This document shows, piece after piece, positions 26,721 to 35,580 of a stretch of DNA of 64,000 nucleotides; positions within the stretch are counted from its first letter, which is position 1, and each line of letters begins with the position of its first letter. The DNA comes from Candidatus Neomicrothrix sp. UBA881. GTDB taxonomy: Bacteria > Actinomycetota > Acidimicrobiia > Acidimicrobiales > MedAcidi-G1. Location of the stretch: positions 9,854 through 73,853 of the forward strand of contig DBFL01000069.1 in NCBI GenBank assembly GCA_002294285.1, written 5' to 3'. The position numbers and the translations under genes were made by a program. The notes below the pieces were generated by a model. The model saw only the letters and a list, made by a program, of their open reading frames with translations, was not told where the DNA came from and made no database searches.

Positions 26721-27247
26721 TTTTTGTGGGAAGATCTGCCTGCAGGGCTATTTGCAAACATTTGCTCTGAATCAAACCCAATTCGACCATCAGTATCAGG
26801 AATTAATTCGATAACTACTCGGCCTGGAGTGTCTAAGTGTTCTACAAAAGCATCTTGTTGGCTTTTATTATCAGGTCTTACTTTCTCTGCTAAAGCCCTG
26901 TAAAACCAGTTGCGGATATTATCATCCTCGTAAATATTTACGGTTCCTCTGTACGTGACTGCCTGAGATATTCCAATATTTGTTCCTCTGCTTGATACTG
27001 CGATTGATGCTCTGGGTCTTTGCTCTAGAGCTGACACTCGTTTCCTGCGTCTAGTGCATGTGAGCCAAAAGTTTCCATTTTTTTCGACATAGTTCATCAC
27101 GACTCCTATTGGGTCTCCAGATGAGTTGGTCCACATAAAAACACACTCAGTTTGTTTTTCGTGGAGTAATTGTTCACGTCTTTCATCAAGGGAAAACACT
27201 GAAACATCTTCATAGTTGTCGATATAACTTTCAGTATTTTTTTCCAA
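26717..27247 (-). CDS. Pyridoxamine 5'-phosphate oxidase-family (flavin/F420-binding split barrel) protein
   Basis: A small split-beta-barrel protein of about 176 aa. The ELLHEKQTE-like helix, the strand ECVFMWTNSSGDPIGVVMNYV, CTRRRKRVSALEQRPRASIAV and the TYRGTVNIYED segment match the PPOX/F420-dependent family. The cofactor (FMN, F420 or heme) cannot be decided. The open frame reaches into the tRNA-fMet gene, so the far 5' start is unlikely. I chose the TTG at 27247, which has GGAG 5 bases upstream; a GTG at 27199 is the alternative. Its stop overlaps that of the convergent SnoaL-like gene by 4 bases. Confidence 0.78.
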   Translation of the reverse strand: MEKNTESYIDNYEDVSVFSLDERREQLLHEKQTECVFMWTNSSGDPIGVVMNYVEKNGNFWLTCTRRRKRVSALEQRPRASIAVSSRGTNIGISQAVTYRGTVNIYEDDNIRNWFYRALAEKVRPDNKSQQDAFVEHLDTPGRVVIELIPDTDGRIGFDSEQMFANSPAGRSSHKN

Positions 27248-27277
27248 GAGTGCTCCAAAACAAGTTGAGTTCTTGAG

Positions 27278-27351
<74 letters not shown>

Positions 27352-27392
27352 TCGTTAGAGTATCGCGAGGTGGCCTTTTAGCCAACCAAAAC

Positions 27393-28139
27393 CTATCTTG
27401 CCGTATAACCAGCGTCTACAGGAACTATGGAACCGGTCATATAACTAGATTTTTCAGAAGCCAAAAATAGAACTACTTCCGCTATTTCTTCTGGTTCGGC
27501 TAATCGTTTCATTGGAATTGTCTCATCAGCTAGCTTTTGAAGTTCATCAACTGTTGGAGGTTTTTCTCTACCAGATCTAATCATTGGAGTGTTAACTTCA
27601 CCTGGTGCTACTGCATTTACTCTTATTCCGTCTTCCGCATGTTCTAGTGCTAAAGCTCTTGTAAGTTGATGTACCGCTCCTTTTGAAACGCAGTATGCAG
27701 TTACTCCAGCTCCAGCAACATCTCCCCATATAGAGCCAAAATTGACGATTACTCCTGACTTTTTATCGGTCATGTGGCGGAGTGTTGCGCGGCACATGAA
27801 GAAAACGCCGTCGACATTGACTTCCATAATTCTTGACCAATTGTCGTCGTTTGTATCTAAGGCGTCAGCACGCAAAATGATTCCAGCGGCATTGATCAAA
27901 ATGTCAACCTGACCTTCGTTTTTGACGATTGAATCAATTGTTGAGTTGCAAAACTCTGGGTTTGAAACATCGCCAATAAAAATCTCTGCGCCTGTTTTTT
28001 TAGCGATTTCCTTTGCGCCGCCTTTATCAATATCAATTAGTTTAACTTTCGCTCCAGCTGACGCTAAAGCATGCACGGTCGCTGCTCCCATTCCAGACGA
28101 ACCACCTGTTACCACCGCTACTTTGTCTGTAAAGCTCAT
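27393..28139 (-). CDS. Short-chain dehydrogenase/reductase (FabG-like)
   Basis: A 248-aa classical SDR. The cofactor motif is TGGSSGMG near the N-terminus; aspartate in LIDIDKGG after the second strand favours NAD(H). The structural NAAG motif, active-site serine in FGSIWG and YCVSK are all present, and the C-terminus has the usual YMTGSIVPVDAGYTA. The product is most like 3-oxoacyl reductases or polyol and secondary alcohol dehydrogenases of catabolic type. Its ATG overlaps the end of the next SDR gene upstream by 4 bases, so the two SDRs are co-translated. Confidence 0.9.
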   Translation of the reverse strand: MSFTDKVAVVTGGSSGMGAATVHALASAGAKVKLIDIDKGGAKEIAKKTGAEIFIGDVSNPEFCNSTIDSIVKNEGQVDILINAAGIILRADALDTNDDNWSRIMEVNVDGVFFMCRATLRHMTDKKSGVIVNFGSIWGDVAGAGVTAYCVSKGAVHQLTRALALEHAEDGIRVNAVAPGEVNTPMIRSGREKPPTVDELQKLADETIPMKRLAEPEEIAEVVLFLASEKSSYMTGSIVPVDAGYTAR

Positions 28140-28882
28140 TTTGATTCCTTTGATGTGAACTGCATGCCTCCATAGGTTTGTTCTGTTGGTTGAAGTTCTA
28201 TCCGATTAACATTTACGTGTTGAGGAACGTTTAGTGAATAAATGATTGCTTGAGCTATCTCTTCGCTGGTCACTTCCTTTATCCCAGAATCCTTTTTTCT
28301 TTTTATAAGTTCGGGGTCATCGATTGCAGCATCATAAAATTCTGTGCTTACTCGACCGGGACAAATTTCAGTAACACGAATGCCTGTACCTTGAAGTTCT
28401 AGACGCAAATCCATCGATAGAACATGCATCGCTCCTTTAGTCGCCCCGTATAAAGAAGAAGCTAGGGGATACAAGCCTGCCATAGAGCCAATATTTATAA
28501 CGTGTCCTCTTTTGCGTTCGATCATGCCGGGGAGAACGGCTCTCACAGCATGTACCGCTGCTTTCACATTCGTATCGATGGTTGTGTCGATATCCTCATA
28601 GCTTGCTTCTACTAGTTGGCCATACCCTCTTCCTACGCCAGCATTGTTGATCAAAACGTCAACTTCAATTTTCTCCAACAAATCAGTGAACGCTTTAGAA
28701 TCGCAAACATCCATAGTGTGGACTAAACAACCTGAGGTTGAAGACAGATCTTCTAATCTTTCTGTTCTTCGAGCAATCGCATGGACATTGAGGTCTTCTT
28801 GACTGAGGCATCGTGCAATAGCTTCTCCAATGCCACTAGAAGCTCCTGTAACTACAACGTTTTTATAATCATTAATTGTCAT
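28136..28882 (-). CDS. Short-chain dehydrogenase/reductase (YdfG-like)
   Basis: A 248-aa classical SDR. TGASSGIGEA is the glycine-rich cofactor loop, and IARRTERL, with arginines after strand 2, suggests NADP(H). NNAG, the catalytic serine in IGSMAG and YGATK follow. The sequence resembles the serine/3-hydroxy acid dehydrogenase (YdfG) subgroup, which oxidises or reduces beta-hydroxy compounds. First gene of a two-gene SDR unit. Unlike its neighbour the cofactor preference appears to be NADP, so the pair could interconvert an alcohol using both cofactor pools; this is inference. Confidence 0.9.
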   Translation of the reverse strand: MTINDYKNVVVTGASSGIGEAIARCLSQEDLNVHAIARRTERLEDLSSTSGCLVHTMDVCDSKAFTDLLEKIEVDVLINNAGVGRGYGQLVEASYEDIDTTIDTNVKAAVHAVRAVLPGMIERKRGHVINIGSMAGLYPLASSLYGATKGAMHVLSMDLRLELQGTGIRVTEICPGRVSTEFYDAAIDDPELIKRKKDSGIKEVTSEEIAQAIIYSLNVPQHVNVNRIELQPTEQTYGGMQFTSKESK

Positions 28883-28973
28883 TCCTAATAACCGTAGAGG
28901 TGAAAAGGGAATCCGACAATAAGTTAAACATTCAACCTTTTAATGTTTTCAGTTGAGAAAAACTTATATTCAT

Positions 28974-28989
28974 TAGTAGCTACTACGAT
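28974..28989 (+). promoter_or_regulatory. 12-base palindrome and -10 of the coiled-coil gene
   Basis: The perfect palindrome TAGTAGCTACTA spans 28974-28985, and TACGAT at 28984-28989 is a -10 that ends exactly 6 bases before the GTG at 28996. The palindrome overlaps the -10, as a repressor site would. No clear -35 is seen. Confidence 0.4.
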
Positions 28990-28995
28990 CTAACT

Positions 28996-29412
28996 GTGGG
29001 AAAAAAAGCAAAAAGGTTTAGAAACTCTTCAAATATCACGAAACTTGACATACCTGATGATGCAAATCAGGTTTTGCTTGACTTAGTGAACGGGATTCGT
29101 AATCTTGAAGAAAGGGTCTCTACGCTGGAACAGAATTTCGATGTTCTCGGAACTGGTGCTTCTTCAGCTGATGAAGACGCGATACTAGAAACTCAGCTTC
29201 ATGTGGCGAGACTTTCAGCCGAGCTTTCCCGTTTGACTATAGAACTAAGAGGAAAAATTTCTGTTCTGGGCACTAATGCTGGAATGGAATTTGAGGAAGA
29301 AGTAATGTCTCCAGCTCTTGATGGCGACGAAGCATTCAATGATTTAGCTGCAGACTCTCCTGTGAGAAAACAAAATGAGAAAAAAACAGGCGGCTGGCAG
29401 CCTCTAAATTAA
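28996..29412 (+). CDS. Small hypothetical protein with coiled coil
   Basis: A 138-aa protein of unknown function. It starts with a basic stretch (GKKAKRFRN), then has a heptad-like region around residues 20-48 (NQVLLDLVNGIRNLEERVS) and a second helical segment around 68-95 (LHVARLSAELSRLTIEL), and an acidic C-terminal third. No membrane segment or catalytic motif is seen. The GTG start is supported by a TACGAT -10 six bases upstream (leaderless). It converges on the UPF0182 gene with a 6-base gap. It could be a structural or nucleoid- or division-associated protein, but I do not recognise a family. Confidence 0.75.
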   Translation: MGKKAKRFRNSSNITKLDIPDDANQVLLDLVNGIRNLEERVSTLEQNFDVLGTGASSADEDAILETQLHVARLSAELSRLTIELRGKISVLGTNAGMEFEEEVMSPALDGDEAFNDLAADSPVRKQNEKKTGGWQPLN

Positions 29413-29418
29413 TTACTT

Positions 29419-32382
29419 TTAAGAAGCTTCTGCAGCTAAAACGTTAACTAGTTCTTGGATTTGAGCTTGTAGTCGGCCGAACTCTTCCCAATCTGCGGGA
29501 TCATCTGCCAGAGCTAAAGCTGAAGCTTTTTGCAAACGATCTATTTCTGAAATGATTTCAGCTACGTTACCGGAAATATCTGAAGTGTTTATCTCAAGTT
29601 GAGATTCATTCTGAGAATCAGTTTCGTTAACTTCTACTTGTACACCTGTATTCTTTCCACCACCTATTCCTTCAAATAATTCTGACAGTGAAGAATTCGT
29701 CAGAGTTTCAAGTGCATCCTGTAATGAATCTGCCATTACTACGTCTTCTCCTACAGCTACAATCACCTGAACTAACTCTGGGACAGTGCTGTCACCTTCA
29801 GCTTGCACATAAAGAGGTCGAACATAAAGTATTGAATCCTCTATTGGCACCAGTAAAAGTTCTCCAAACAAGACTGTTGAACCACGTTGACTTAACAAAG
29901 TTTGGAGACTGGCCACTTCTTCATCATTTCGAATTCTCTCCTCAGCTAGAGCTGGGCCATCAAAGTTTGATGAAGGAGGTCTATATACAGCCAATTTTCC
30001 ATAATTATCTTTATCACTTCTCCCGACAATGAAAGCTGCAAGCTCTTTGCGTGTGTCTTCCTCATCAAGAGGAACAAAAGCTCGCAAGATTACATATTCA
30101 GCATTGTCGGAATCGGGCAATTCAACAATTGTTCTGTATGGGGACATTCTCATGTCTCTGCTGCCAATTCGAATACCCTGTTCATTTACAATTGCTAAAT
30201 TCGCTGCACCTTCACCGGTTCTTCCAGGATCTTGCGAAACTGCCCATTCTGCTGCCCTTTGGTAGAAATTCTCTGTGTCTTCAACGTGATATTTACCCCA
30301 AAGTTCTGTTTGTACGCGGAATAGGTCTTCTGGGTAACGAATGTGATCGAACAAAGAGGCAGGCAGTTCATCCATTGGTTTAAATAAACCTTCAAAAGCT
30401 TTTTGATAAGCATTTATTAGAGGGTCCTCTTGGTCAACCACATAGAAAACGACTTCCCCTGTAAAAGCGTCAACTGTTGCTTTAACTGAATTTCTAACAT
30501 AATTAAAACTGTGGCGAAGTCCGCTTTTTCTCGGCAGTTCAGCTACAGGTGCATTTTGAGCGTAGGGGTAACGGTCCGTTGTTGTATAACCATCTACCAC
30601 ATAAATAATGCGACCTTTATCTAATACTGGATAGGGATCAGCATCAAAATGTAAGAACGGAGCTAATTTTTCTACTCTGCTGCGAACATCTCTAACGAAC
30701 ATGACTTTGGAATCTTCAGTTACGAAATTTGAAATAAGAGGCTCAATCTGACCGAAACGTAGAGCAAAGGCGATCCTTCGGAACAAAGAACCCATGCCCA
30801 CACCACCATCTCCACCCAAATCTTCATATCTAACCGCAAGTGTCTGCTGATTCTCGTCGGTGTAATCAACTTCGTTACGACTGGCTCCCAACACTGCATA
30901 ACCATCTAAGTTTTCACCCACGTATATTTGAGGACGATCAAGAACTACTTCCATTGACTCATCGATGGCCACTGGCAAATCACCGATCAAGAAATCAGGA
31001 TCACCGGAACCTTTTACTCTTGAAACAGGCGCCAAAGCCAGTCCATAACCATGTGTGAAGGCCACATGTTGATTTTCCCAAGAACGAGTTTCGTTTAGAT
31101 TAAGCTCTCTTGCTCCAAGAAGAACCTGTGTTGTTTCTCCGTTAACTTCGTATCGGTCCGTATCTAATATTTCAGAGAACCTGTAAAACTCTCTTTCCCC
31201 TTGAAGACGATCAAAAGTTGCTTGAACTACTAGTGGGTCCAAAATTCGAATATTTCTAACTGTCTCAGAGTTATTTCTTAAATCCTCTGAAGTAATACTG
31301 TTATCAAAATCTGTTAACTGAATCTCATCAATCGAATCCAGTCCATACGCTTCTCGTGTCGCAAGAATATTTCTCTCTATATAAGGAGCTTCCTTTTCTG
31401 ATTCAGCTGGTTCAACACGGAAGTTTTGTATTACCGCTGGGTAAATACTTCCAACTATCACTGCAACAAATGCCCATAAACCGACAGCAAGTGTTGGTAA
31501 AACCCATCCTCGTCTACGAATATTTACAACTAAAAGCACTACTGCTAACAACGAAATTAGAATTAGTAGATTTGTAGCAGGGAGCTGAGCTTTTACATCT
31601 GTGTAGGTGGCACCGTCAACTGCACCTCTACTAGACGTTGTTAACTCGTATCTCGCTAACCAATAGTTGGCAGCTCTAACTAAAGCTATAAATGCAAGCA
31701 GTACTGATAAATGAGCTTTAACTTGTGGTGTTACTCGCTCTCCTAAAGTTTGGAACCTTATTCCGCCGTTTAGATAGTGAGTGATTGTGGTAAAAATTAA
31801 TGTCACTAAAAGAGTGCCAAACACCCAATCGACAACAAAGTTGTAGAAAGGTAACTGGAAAATATAGAAACCTATATCTTTATCAAACTGAGCATCATTT
31901 ACCCCTACATCTACTTTGTTTGTAAATAAAAGCCAGTCTTGCCATTTATCCGAAACTCTTAATCCGGCTATTAGAGCAAAAAAAGCGGAAAAAAGTATCC
32001 GTAAAAGTCGGTCTCTTTTACCTATAAAAGTGTGGTAGTGGACCAGCAGATCTTCTTCTGGCCCTGCGGGTCTTATTTTTGGAGCTAAACGCTGAGCGAT
32101 CGTCAGATTTCCGAAAAGAATCAAGAAAAATAGAAGCATGAATATCAATACAAGAACTACCTGAGCCCCTATCACTGCTTTGAAAACATCACCTTGACCT
32201 AGAGAATCAAACCATAGAAAATCCGTATAAAAACCGGCTAATCCTCTTAATGACAGGAGTAGAAAGAGACCAACTGCGATTACTCCAAAGGCAATTAATC
32301 TAAATCGGCCTACTGGACTTCGTCGTCCTCGTCGAGGCAAAACTCTTGGCCGCGGAGGAGGTGGAGCGTCTTCAGGTTGCAT
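29419..32382 (-). CDS. UPF0182 (COG1615) integral membrane protein
   Basis: A 987-aa membrane protein of the UPF0182 family, widespread in actinobacteria and cyanobacteria. The first roughly 330 residues hold about seven hydrophobic helices (first at about 29-50), after a proline- and arginine-rich cytoplasmic start. The rest is a large soluble domain with the family blocks WENQHVAFTHGYGLALAPVS and DGYTTTDRYPYAQ. Near the C-terminus lie acidic, asparagine-rich low-complexity segments. Function is not known. It is downstream of the PDZ-Lon gene, an adjacency I recall from mycobacteria (Rv3193c-Rv3194c), which suggests a shared envelope or protein-quality role. A GGAAGAA lies upstream of the ATG. 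Confidence 0.93.
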   Translation of the reverse strand: MQPEDAPPPPRPRVLPRRGRRSPVGRFRLIAFGVIAVGLFLLLSLRGLAGFYTDFLWFDSLGQGDVFKAVIGAQVVLVLIFMLLFFLILFGNLTIAQRLAPKIRPAGPEEDLLVHYHTFIGKRDRLLRILFSAFFALIAGLRVSDKWQDWLLFTNKVDVGVNDAQFDKDIGFYIFQLPFYNFVVDWVFGTLLVTLIFTTITHYLNGGIRFQTLGERVTPQVKAHLSVLLAFIALVRAANYWLARYELTTSSRGAVDGATYTDVKAQLPATNLLILISLLAVVLLVVNIRRRGWVLPTLAVGLWAFVAVIVGSIYPAVIQNFRVEPAESEKEAPYIERNILATREAYGLDSIDEIQLTDFDNSITSEDLRNNSETVRNIRILDPLVVQATFDRLQGEREFYRFSEILDTDRYEVNGETTQVLLGARELNLNETRSWENQHVAFTHGYGLALAPVSRVKGSGDPDFLIGDLPVAIDESMEVVLDRPQIYVGENLDGYAVLGASRNEVDYTDENQQTLAVRYEDLGGDGGVGMGSLFRRIAFALRFGQIEPLISNFVTEDSKVMFVRDVRSRVEKLAPFLHFDADPYPVLDKGRIIYVVDGYTTTDRYPYAQNAPVAELPRKSGLRHSFNYVRNSVKATVDAFTGEVVFYVVDQEDPLINAYQKAFEGLFKPMDELPASLFDHIRYPEDLFRVQTELWGKYHVEDTENFYQRAAEWAVSQDPGRTGEGAANLAIVNEQGIRIGSRDMRMSPYRTIVELPDSDNAEYVILRAFVPLDEEDTRKELAAFIVGRSDKDNYGKLAVYRPPSSNFDGPALAEERIRNDEEVASLQTLLSQRGSTVLFGELLLVPIEDSILYVRPLYVQAEGDSTVPELVQVIVAVGEDVVMADSLQDALETLTNSSLSELFEGIGGGKNTGVQVEVNETDSQNESQLEINTSDISGNVAEIISEIDRLQKASALALADDPADWEEFGRLQAQIQELVNVLAAEAS

Positions 32383-32474
32383 TGCTAAGTTCTTCCATTA
32401 ATTGAACCAAATTCTTCTCTCACTCTTTAATCTTACAAGCCACCTTATTGGGGAAATATGTGAAAAATTGAATT

Positions 32475-33515
32475 TTAGTACTCTGGTAATTCCAGAGAAT
32501 CCCCGTTCCCGCCCATCTCAGCGAGAACTAGTAAAGCGTCATTTAAGTCTGAGACACCTTCTATATGCATTTCACCAGCATGTTTTAAAGCTTTTTCTAA
32601 GGAGTTCTCAGGAACCAAAAATATATCTATCCCTGCATCTCGTGCAGTAATAGTTTTTTGTTCAACTCCACCTACGGGACCTATGTTTCCTTCGAGGTCT
32701 ATTGTCCCTGTTGTAGCTACCTGAAGTCCCCCTGTTAGTTCTCCAGGAGTTAACACGTCTAAGACGGCCAGGGTAAGAGCCAGTCCAGCTGAATTACCCC
32801 CAATTCTTCCTGTGTTAACCAAAACTTGCACTGGTAGATCATTGTTGTCTTCCAAACGGGTTTGGGGTGCTATGCCAAGAAATCCCATCGATGGGTCATC
32901 TTTTCGTGAACCAAGTTCAATGGAAATTTCTCTAGATTCAGATCCGTCTATTTCCTCTAAATCTAGGTTTATTAAATCTCCCGGTTTATATTTTTTAATT
33001 TCAACAATTAAATCTTTATCAGTAGAAACCTTTTTCCCATTAACTGCAACGATCACATCGGATGTATTTAAAACCCCTTCTGATGGTCCTTCTACTGCTG
33101 CAATTCCCACTCCTGTAGCTGTGTATGGCTCTAAACCTAAATGACTTAAAGCAACTGAAACGGCAATTGATTTCGAAACTCTCATTAACTCAAAATTGAA
33201 AGTTTGATTTTCATCTCTATTTCTTGTGCCCAATATGGCGTCTTCATTTATTAAATGAACAGAATCTTTCAATGTCCCTTCGATGAATTCCCAACCATTT
33301 ATCGACGCGTCTTGTTTAATTGTCGTGAAATGAATATCACCTGCAGGTTCAAAACCTTCACCTTTTGAAACAACTATTCGACTGGATAGTTCATTAACAG
33401 ACCCTGGTTTGAAAGCAAAATAAGGAAGCCGAATAAAAGTCATTGATACTAAGAACCCAATTAAAAGAAAGAATAGAATCCCTGTTTTCCATTTTTTTGA
33501 AAGTTTTTTACTCAT
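32475..33515 (-). CDS. PDZ domain and Lon-like (S16) membrane-anchored protease
   Basis: A roughly 346-aa protein: a cytoplasm-to-outside signal anchor at about residues 12-32, a PDZ domain around 130-200 (GIAAVEGPSEGVLNTSDVIVAVNGK), and a C-terminal Lon-type S16 protease domain. The catalytic serine is in GNSAGLALTLA and the lysine in VEQKTITARD. There is no ATPase domain, as in the YlbL-like family that acts at the membrane. I use the ATG at 33515, 9 bases after AGG; a TTG directly upstream (33518) is equally possible. The partner UPF0182 gene follows on the same strand. Confidence 0.92.
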   Translation of the reverse strand: MSKKLSKKWKTGILFFLLIGFLVSMTFIRLPYFAFKPGSVNELSSRIVVSKGEGFEPAGDIHFTTIKQDASINGWEFIEGTLKDSVHLINEDAILGTRNRDENQTFNFELMRVSKSIAVSVALSHLGLEPYTATGVGIAAVEGPSEGVLNTSDVIVAVNGKKVSTDKDLIVEIKKYKPGDLINLDLEEIDGSESREISIELGSRKDDPSMGFLGIAPQTRLEDNNDLPVQVLVNTGRIGGNSAGLALTLAVLDVLTPGELTGGLQVATTGTIDLEGNIGPVGGVEQKTITARDAGIDIFLVPENSLEKALKHAGEMHIEGVSDLNDALLVLAEMGGNGDSLELPEY

Positions 33516-33616
33516 CAACCTGTTAACTATTTTTCATTAGATCTATAGGACTTATTAGACTCTACAATTTTCAAAATTGTTTTTTTAAATTCCTGAATGC
33601 AATTGTCTTTACTGTC

Positions 33617-33643
33617 ATGATTAAATTACGACAGGACCTCTAA
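33617..33643 (+). other. Very short upstream ORF (8 codons) overlapping the start region of the next gene
   Basis: ATG at 33617 opens an 8-codon frame (MIKLRQDL) that ends in TAA at 33641-33643, next to the AAAGGA that would serve the following gene. Its KLRQ sequence is repeated at the beginning of the next protein, in a different frame. It may be a leader peptide, or the original start of the gene separated by a 40-base duplication. No ribosome binding site is visible. Confidence 0.35.
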
Positions 33644-33670
33644 AGGAATTCAAATTTTTTACAAATTACG
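33623..33670 (+). repeat. 8-base direct repeats AAATTACG, 40 bases apart
   Basis: Copies at 33623-33630 and 33663-33670. Their spacing (40 bases) is not a multiple of 3. Removing one copy and the intervening DNA would join the ATG of the 8-codon ORF in frame with the downstream membrane-protein frame, giving MIKLRQILSSP. Confidence 0.7.
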
Positions 33671-33938
33671 TCAAATTCTCAGCTCACCTATTCCTCCGGA
33701 TGGTAAAACTGAACGGGCTGTCGATAATGGATGGACACCTATAGCTCGATTAGGGATTTGGTTTCAACCCCCACGACGGATAGTTGTAGGTAAGTCCGCA
33801 AAAATTCGATGGTGGCACAGATTAAGATCTCTTATTCTTCTTGGGGCTTTTGTGATTATCGGTGGAATTATTTTGGCGTCGTTTGTCGGGTTGATTATTT
33901 TCGCCGGAGGCTTTCTTTTAGAACAGGCAATTGGTTGA
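33654..33938 (+). CDS. Small membrane protein with no canonical start codon (predicted ATT start)
   Basis: A 94-codon open frame that a search for ATG/GTG/TTG starts would miss. It reads FYKLRQILSSPIPPDGKTE, then WTPIARLGIWFQPPRR and IRWWHRLRSL, followed by a hydrophobic helix of about 30 residues (IIGGIILASFVGLIIFAGGF), and ends TGA at 33936-33938, sharing one base with the ATG of the HEAT-repeat gene. The tail overlap and protein-like composition argue that it is real. The frame has a stop at 33618-33620 and no ATG, GTG or TTG before the helix. ATT at 33654 is 6 bases after AAAGGA. I do not recognise a family. Confidence 0.6.
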   Translation: MFYKLRQILSSPIPPDGKTERAVDNGWTPIARLGIWFQPPRRIVVGKSAKIRWWHRLRSLILLGAFVIIGGIILASFVGLIIFAGGFLLEQAIG

Positions 33939-34570
33939 TGAACAAAAATCTATCAAACCGCCAAAAAGCTATCATTGCTGGTTTCTCTGGAAATCATGAA
34001 TTAGCAGAGTCTTTATTAGATGATGAAGATCCTAAGGTGAGAACTGCAGCCATAAGTTCATTAGAAAAACTAGGCAAACTCCCAAAAGAAATATTGAACA
34101 AACATTTATCTGATACCTCTTCTGAAGTTCGTAAAAGAACGCTTGAACTACTAGCAAAAAGATCTGAACCTTTGCCCCTTTCTACACTTCAAGATAAGGA
34201 TCCACTGGTTTTAGAAACAGCATGTTGGGTAGCTGGTGAAAAAAACAAGCCTTCTACCGAAATAGTTAACCAACTTTGTTCGATTGCTAGTGACCACGAA
34301 GACCAACTTTGCAGAGAAGCCGCAGTTGCTGCTCTCGGAGCAATAGGTTCCCCTTTAGGTCTTGAAACTGTACTAGCTGCCCGTAAAGATAAACCGGCTA
34401 TAAGGAGGAGGGCGACAATTGCTTTAGCGGCTTTTGATGATCCAAAAGTTGAAAACGCTCTTAAAGAATCCCTAAATGATAGAGACTGGCAAGTGCGACA
34501 GATAGCTGAAGATTTACTAGATTCAAAACGGGTTATCATCCCTGTTGAAATTGGTCCTCGTTCTAGCTAG
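33938..34570 (+). CDS. HEAT-repeat protein
   Basis: A 210-aa alpha-solenoid of about five HEAT-like repeats, with repeated patterns such as DEDPKVRTAAISSLEKLG, DTSSEVRKRTLELLAK, QLCREAAVAALGAIG, PAIRRRATIALAAF and DRDWQVRQIAEDLL. Such proteins bind other proteins or, in the PBS-lyase subgroup, act on bilins; nothing here suggests catalysis. The ATG at 33938 shares a base with the stop of the small membrane-protein gene, so the soluble repeat protein is probably co-translated with, and may dock onto, that membrane protein. A longer frame from 33809 is another reading phase over the membrane gene. It converges on mreB with a 4-base gap. Confidence 0.83.
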   Translation: MNKNLSNRQKAIIAGFSGNHELAESLLDDEDPKVRTAAISSLEKLGKLPKEILNKHLSDTSSEVRKRTLELLAKRSEPLPLSTLQDKDPLVLETACWVAGEKNKPSTEIVNQLCSIASDHEDQLCREAAVAALGAIGSPLGLETVLAARKDKPAIRRRATIALAAFDDPKVENALKESLNDRDWQVRQIAEDLLDSKRVIIPVEIGPRSS

Positions 34571-34574
34571 TTAA

Positions 34575-35579
34575 CTAACGTCTGGCTTCCATGAACATTG
34601 CGCGCATTGCATCAAAATCTTCAACAAGTTGACCTGCCCCCAACACCACACATTCCATTGGTGAATCTGCATGAACGACCGGAACTCCGGTTTCATTTGA
34701 AATTCGACTTGCCAAACCTCGCAAAAGACTTCCTCCTCCTACAAGGTTAATTCCACTGGTTAAAAGGTCCTGAGCCAGTTCTGGTGGGGCTTTGCCCAAG
34801 CAAGTCACCGCCGAGGCTACCATCGCTGAGACCGGCTCTTCGATAGCTGTCCTAATTTCTGTGGGATGTAGAACAACTGTCTTAGGCATTCCAGTAAACA
34901 TTTCTCTGCCGCGTACTTCTGCTCTGCCCTCACCGGGAGTTTCTGCGGCAGATCCAACAGTCCATTTGATTTCTTCAGCTGTTCTCTCACCAATAGCTAA
35001 TCCGTATTCTCTCCTTACATAACTTTGAATCGCAGCATCAATATCGAAAGACCCAACGCGTATGGCCTCTATCTCAACTATTCCTCCTAGAGAGAGCAAT
35101 GCTGTTTCAGAAGTTCCACCTCCAATATCGACTACCATGCTTCCAAAAGCTTCACTTATAGGCAGATTGGCACCAATGGCAGCTGCTAAAGGTTGTTCGA
35201 TTAGTTGTGCATCTGAAGCACCCGCACGGCGACAGGCTTCAGTCACTGCACGCCTTTCGACTGGGGTTATGGCAGACGGCACACAGATAACCACTCGTGG
35301 TTTATTAAAGCGACTCACTCCTGCTCTTTGGAGAATCAAACGAACCATTCTTTGAGTTATGTCGAAATCTGTAATCGCTCCTTTACGAAGTGGACGATGT
35401 GCGACGATATGGGCTGGCGTTCTTCCTATCATGTTCCAAGCATCTGAGCCCATCGCTAAAACCTCACGGTTATTTTCATTCAAAGCAATCACCGATGGTT
35501 CTGCTAGAACTATTCCTTCACTGCGCGCGTAAACCAAAGTATTTGCTGTACCAAGGTCAATCGCTAAATCTCTAGCCAC
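34575..35579 (-). CDS. mreB: Rod shape-determining protein MreB
   Basis: A 334-aa bacterial actin. Phosphate-1 loop DLGTANTLVY at residues 7-16, phosphate-2 loop VVDIGGGTSETALLSLGG near 150, and the adenosine motif LVGGGSLLRGL. It polymerises under the membrane and guides lateral wall synthesis. It starts with GTG one base after the stop of a small single-helix protein gene. The usual mreC, mreD, pbp2 and rodA partners are not in the window, so this is a stand-alone copy; the small membrane gene upstream might be its local anchor. Confidence 0.93.
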   Translation of the reverse strand: MARDLAIDLGTANTLVYARSEGIVLAEPSVIALNENNREVLAMGSDAWNMIGRTPAHIVAHRPLRKGAITDFDITQRMVRLILQRAGVSRFNKPRVVICVPSAITPVERRAVTEACRRAGASDAQLIEQPLAAAIGANLPISEAFGSMVVDIGGGTSETALLSLGGIVEIEAIRVGSFDIDAAIQSYVRREYGLAIGERTAEEIKWTVGSAAETPGEGRAEVRGREMFTGMPKTVVLHPTEIRTAIEEPVSAMVASAVTCLGKAPPELAQDLLTSGINLVGGGSLLRGLASRISNETGVPVVHADSPMECVVLGAGQLVEDFDAMRAMFMEARR

Positions 35580-35580
35580 T

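Noticed and set aside
33809..33937. N-terminal extension of the HEAT-repeat protein from 33809
   Set aside because: It is the other reading phase of the small membrane-protein gene; the ATG at 33938 gives a clean start overlapping its stop.
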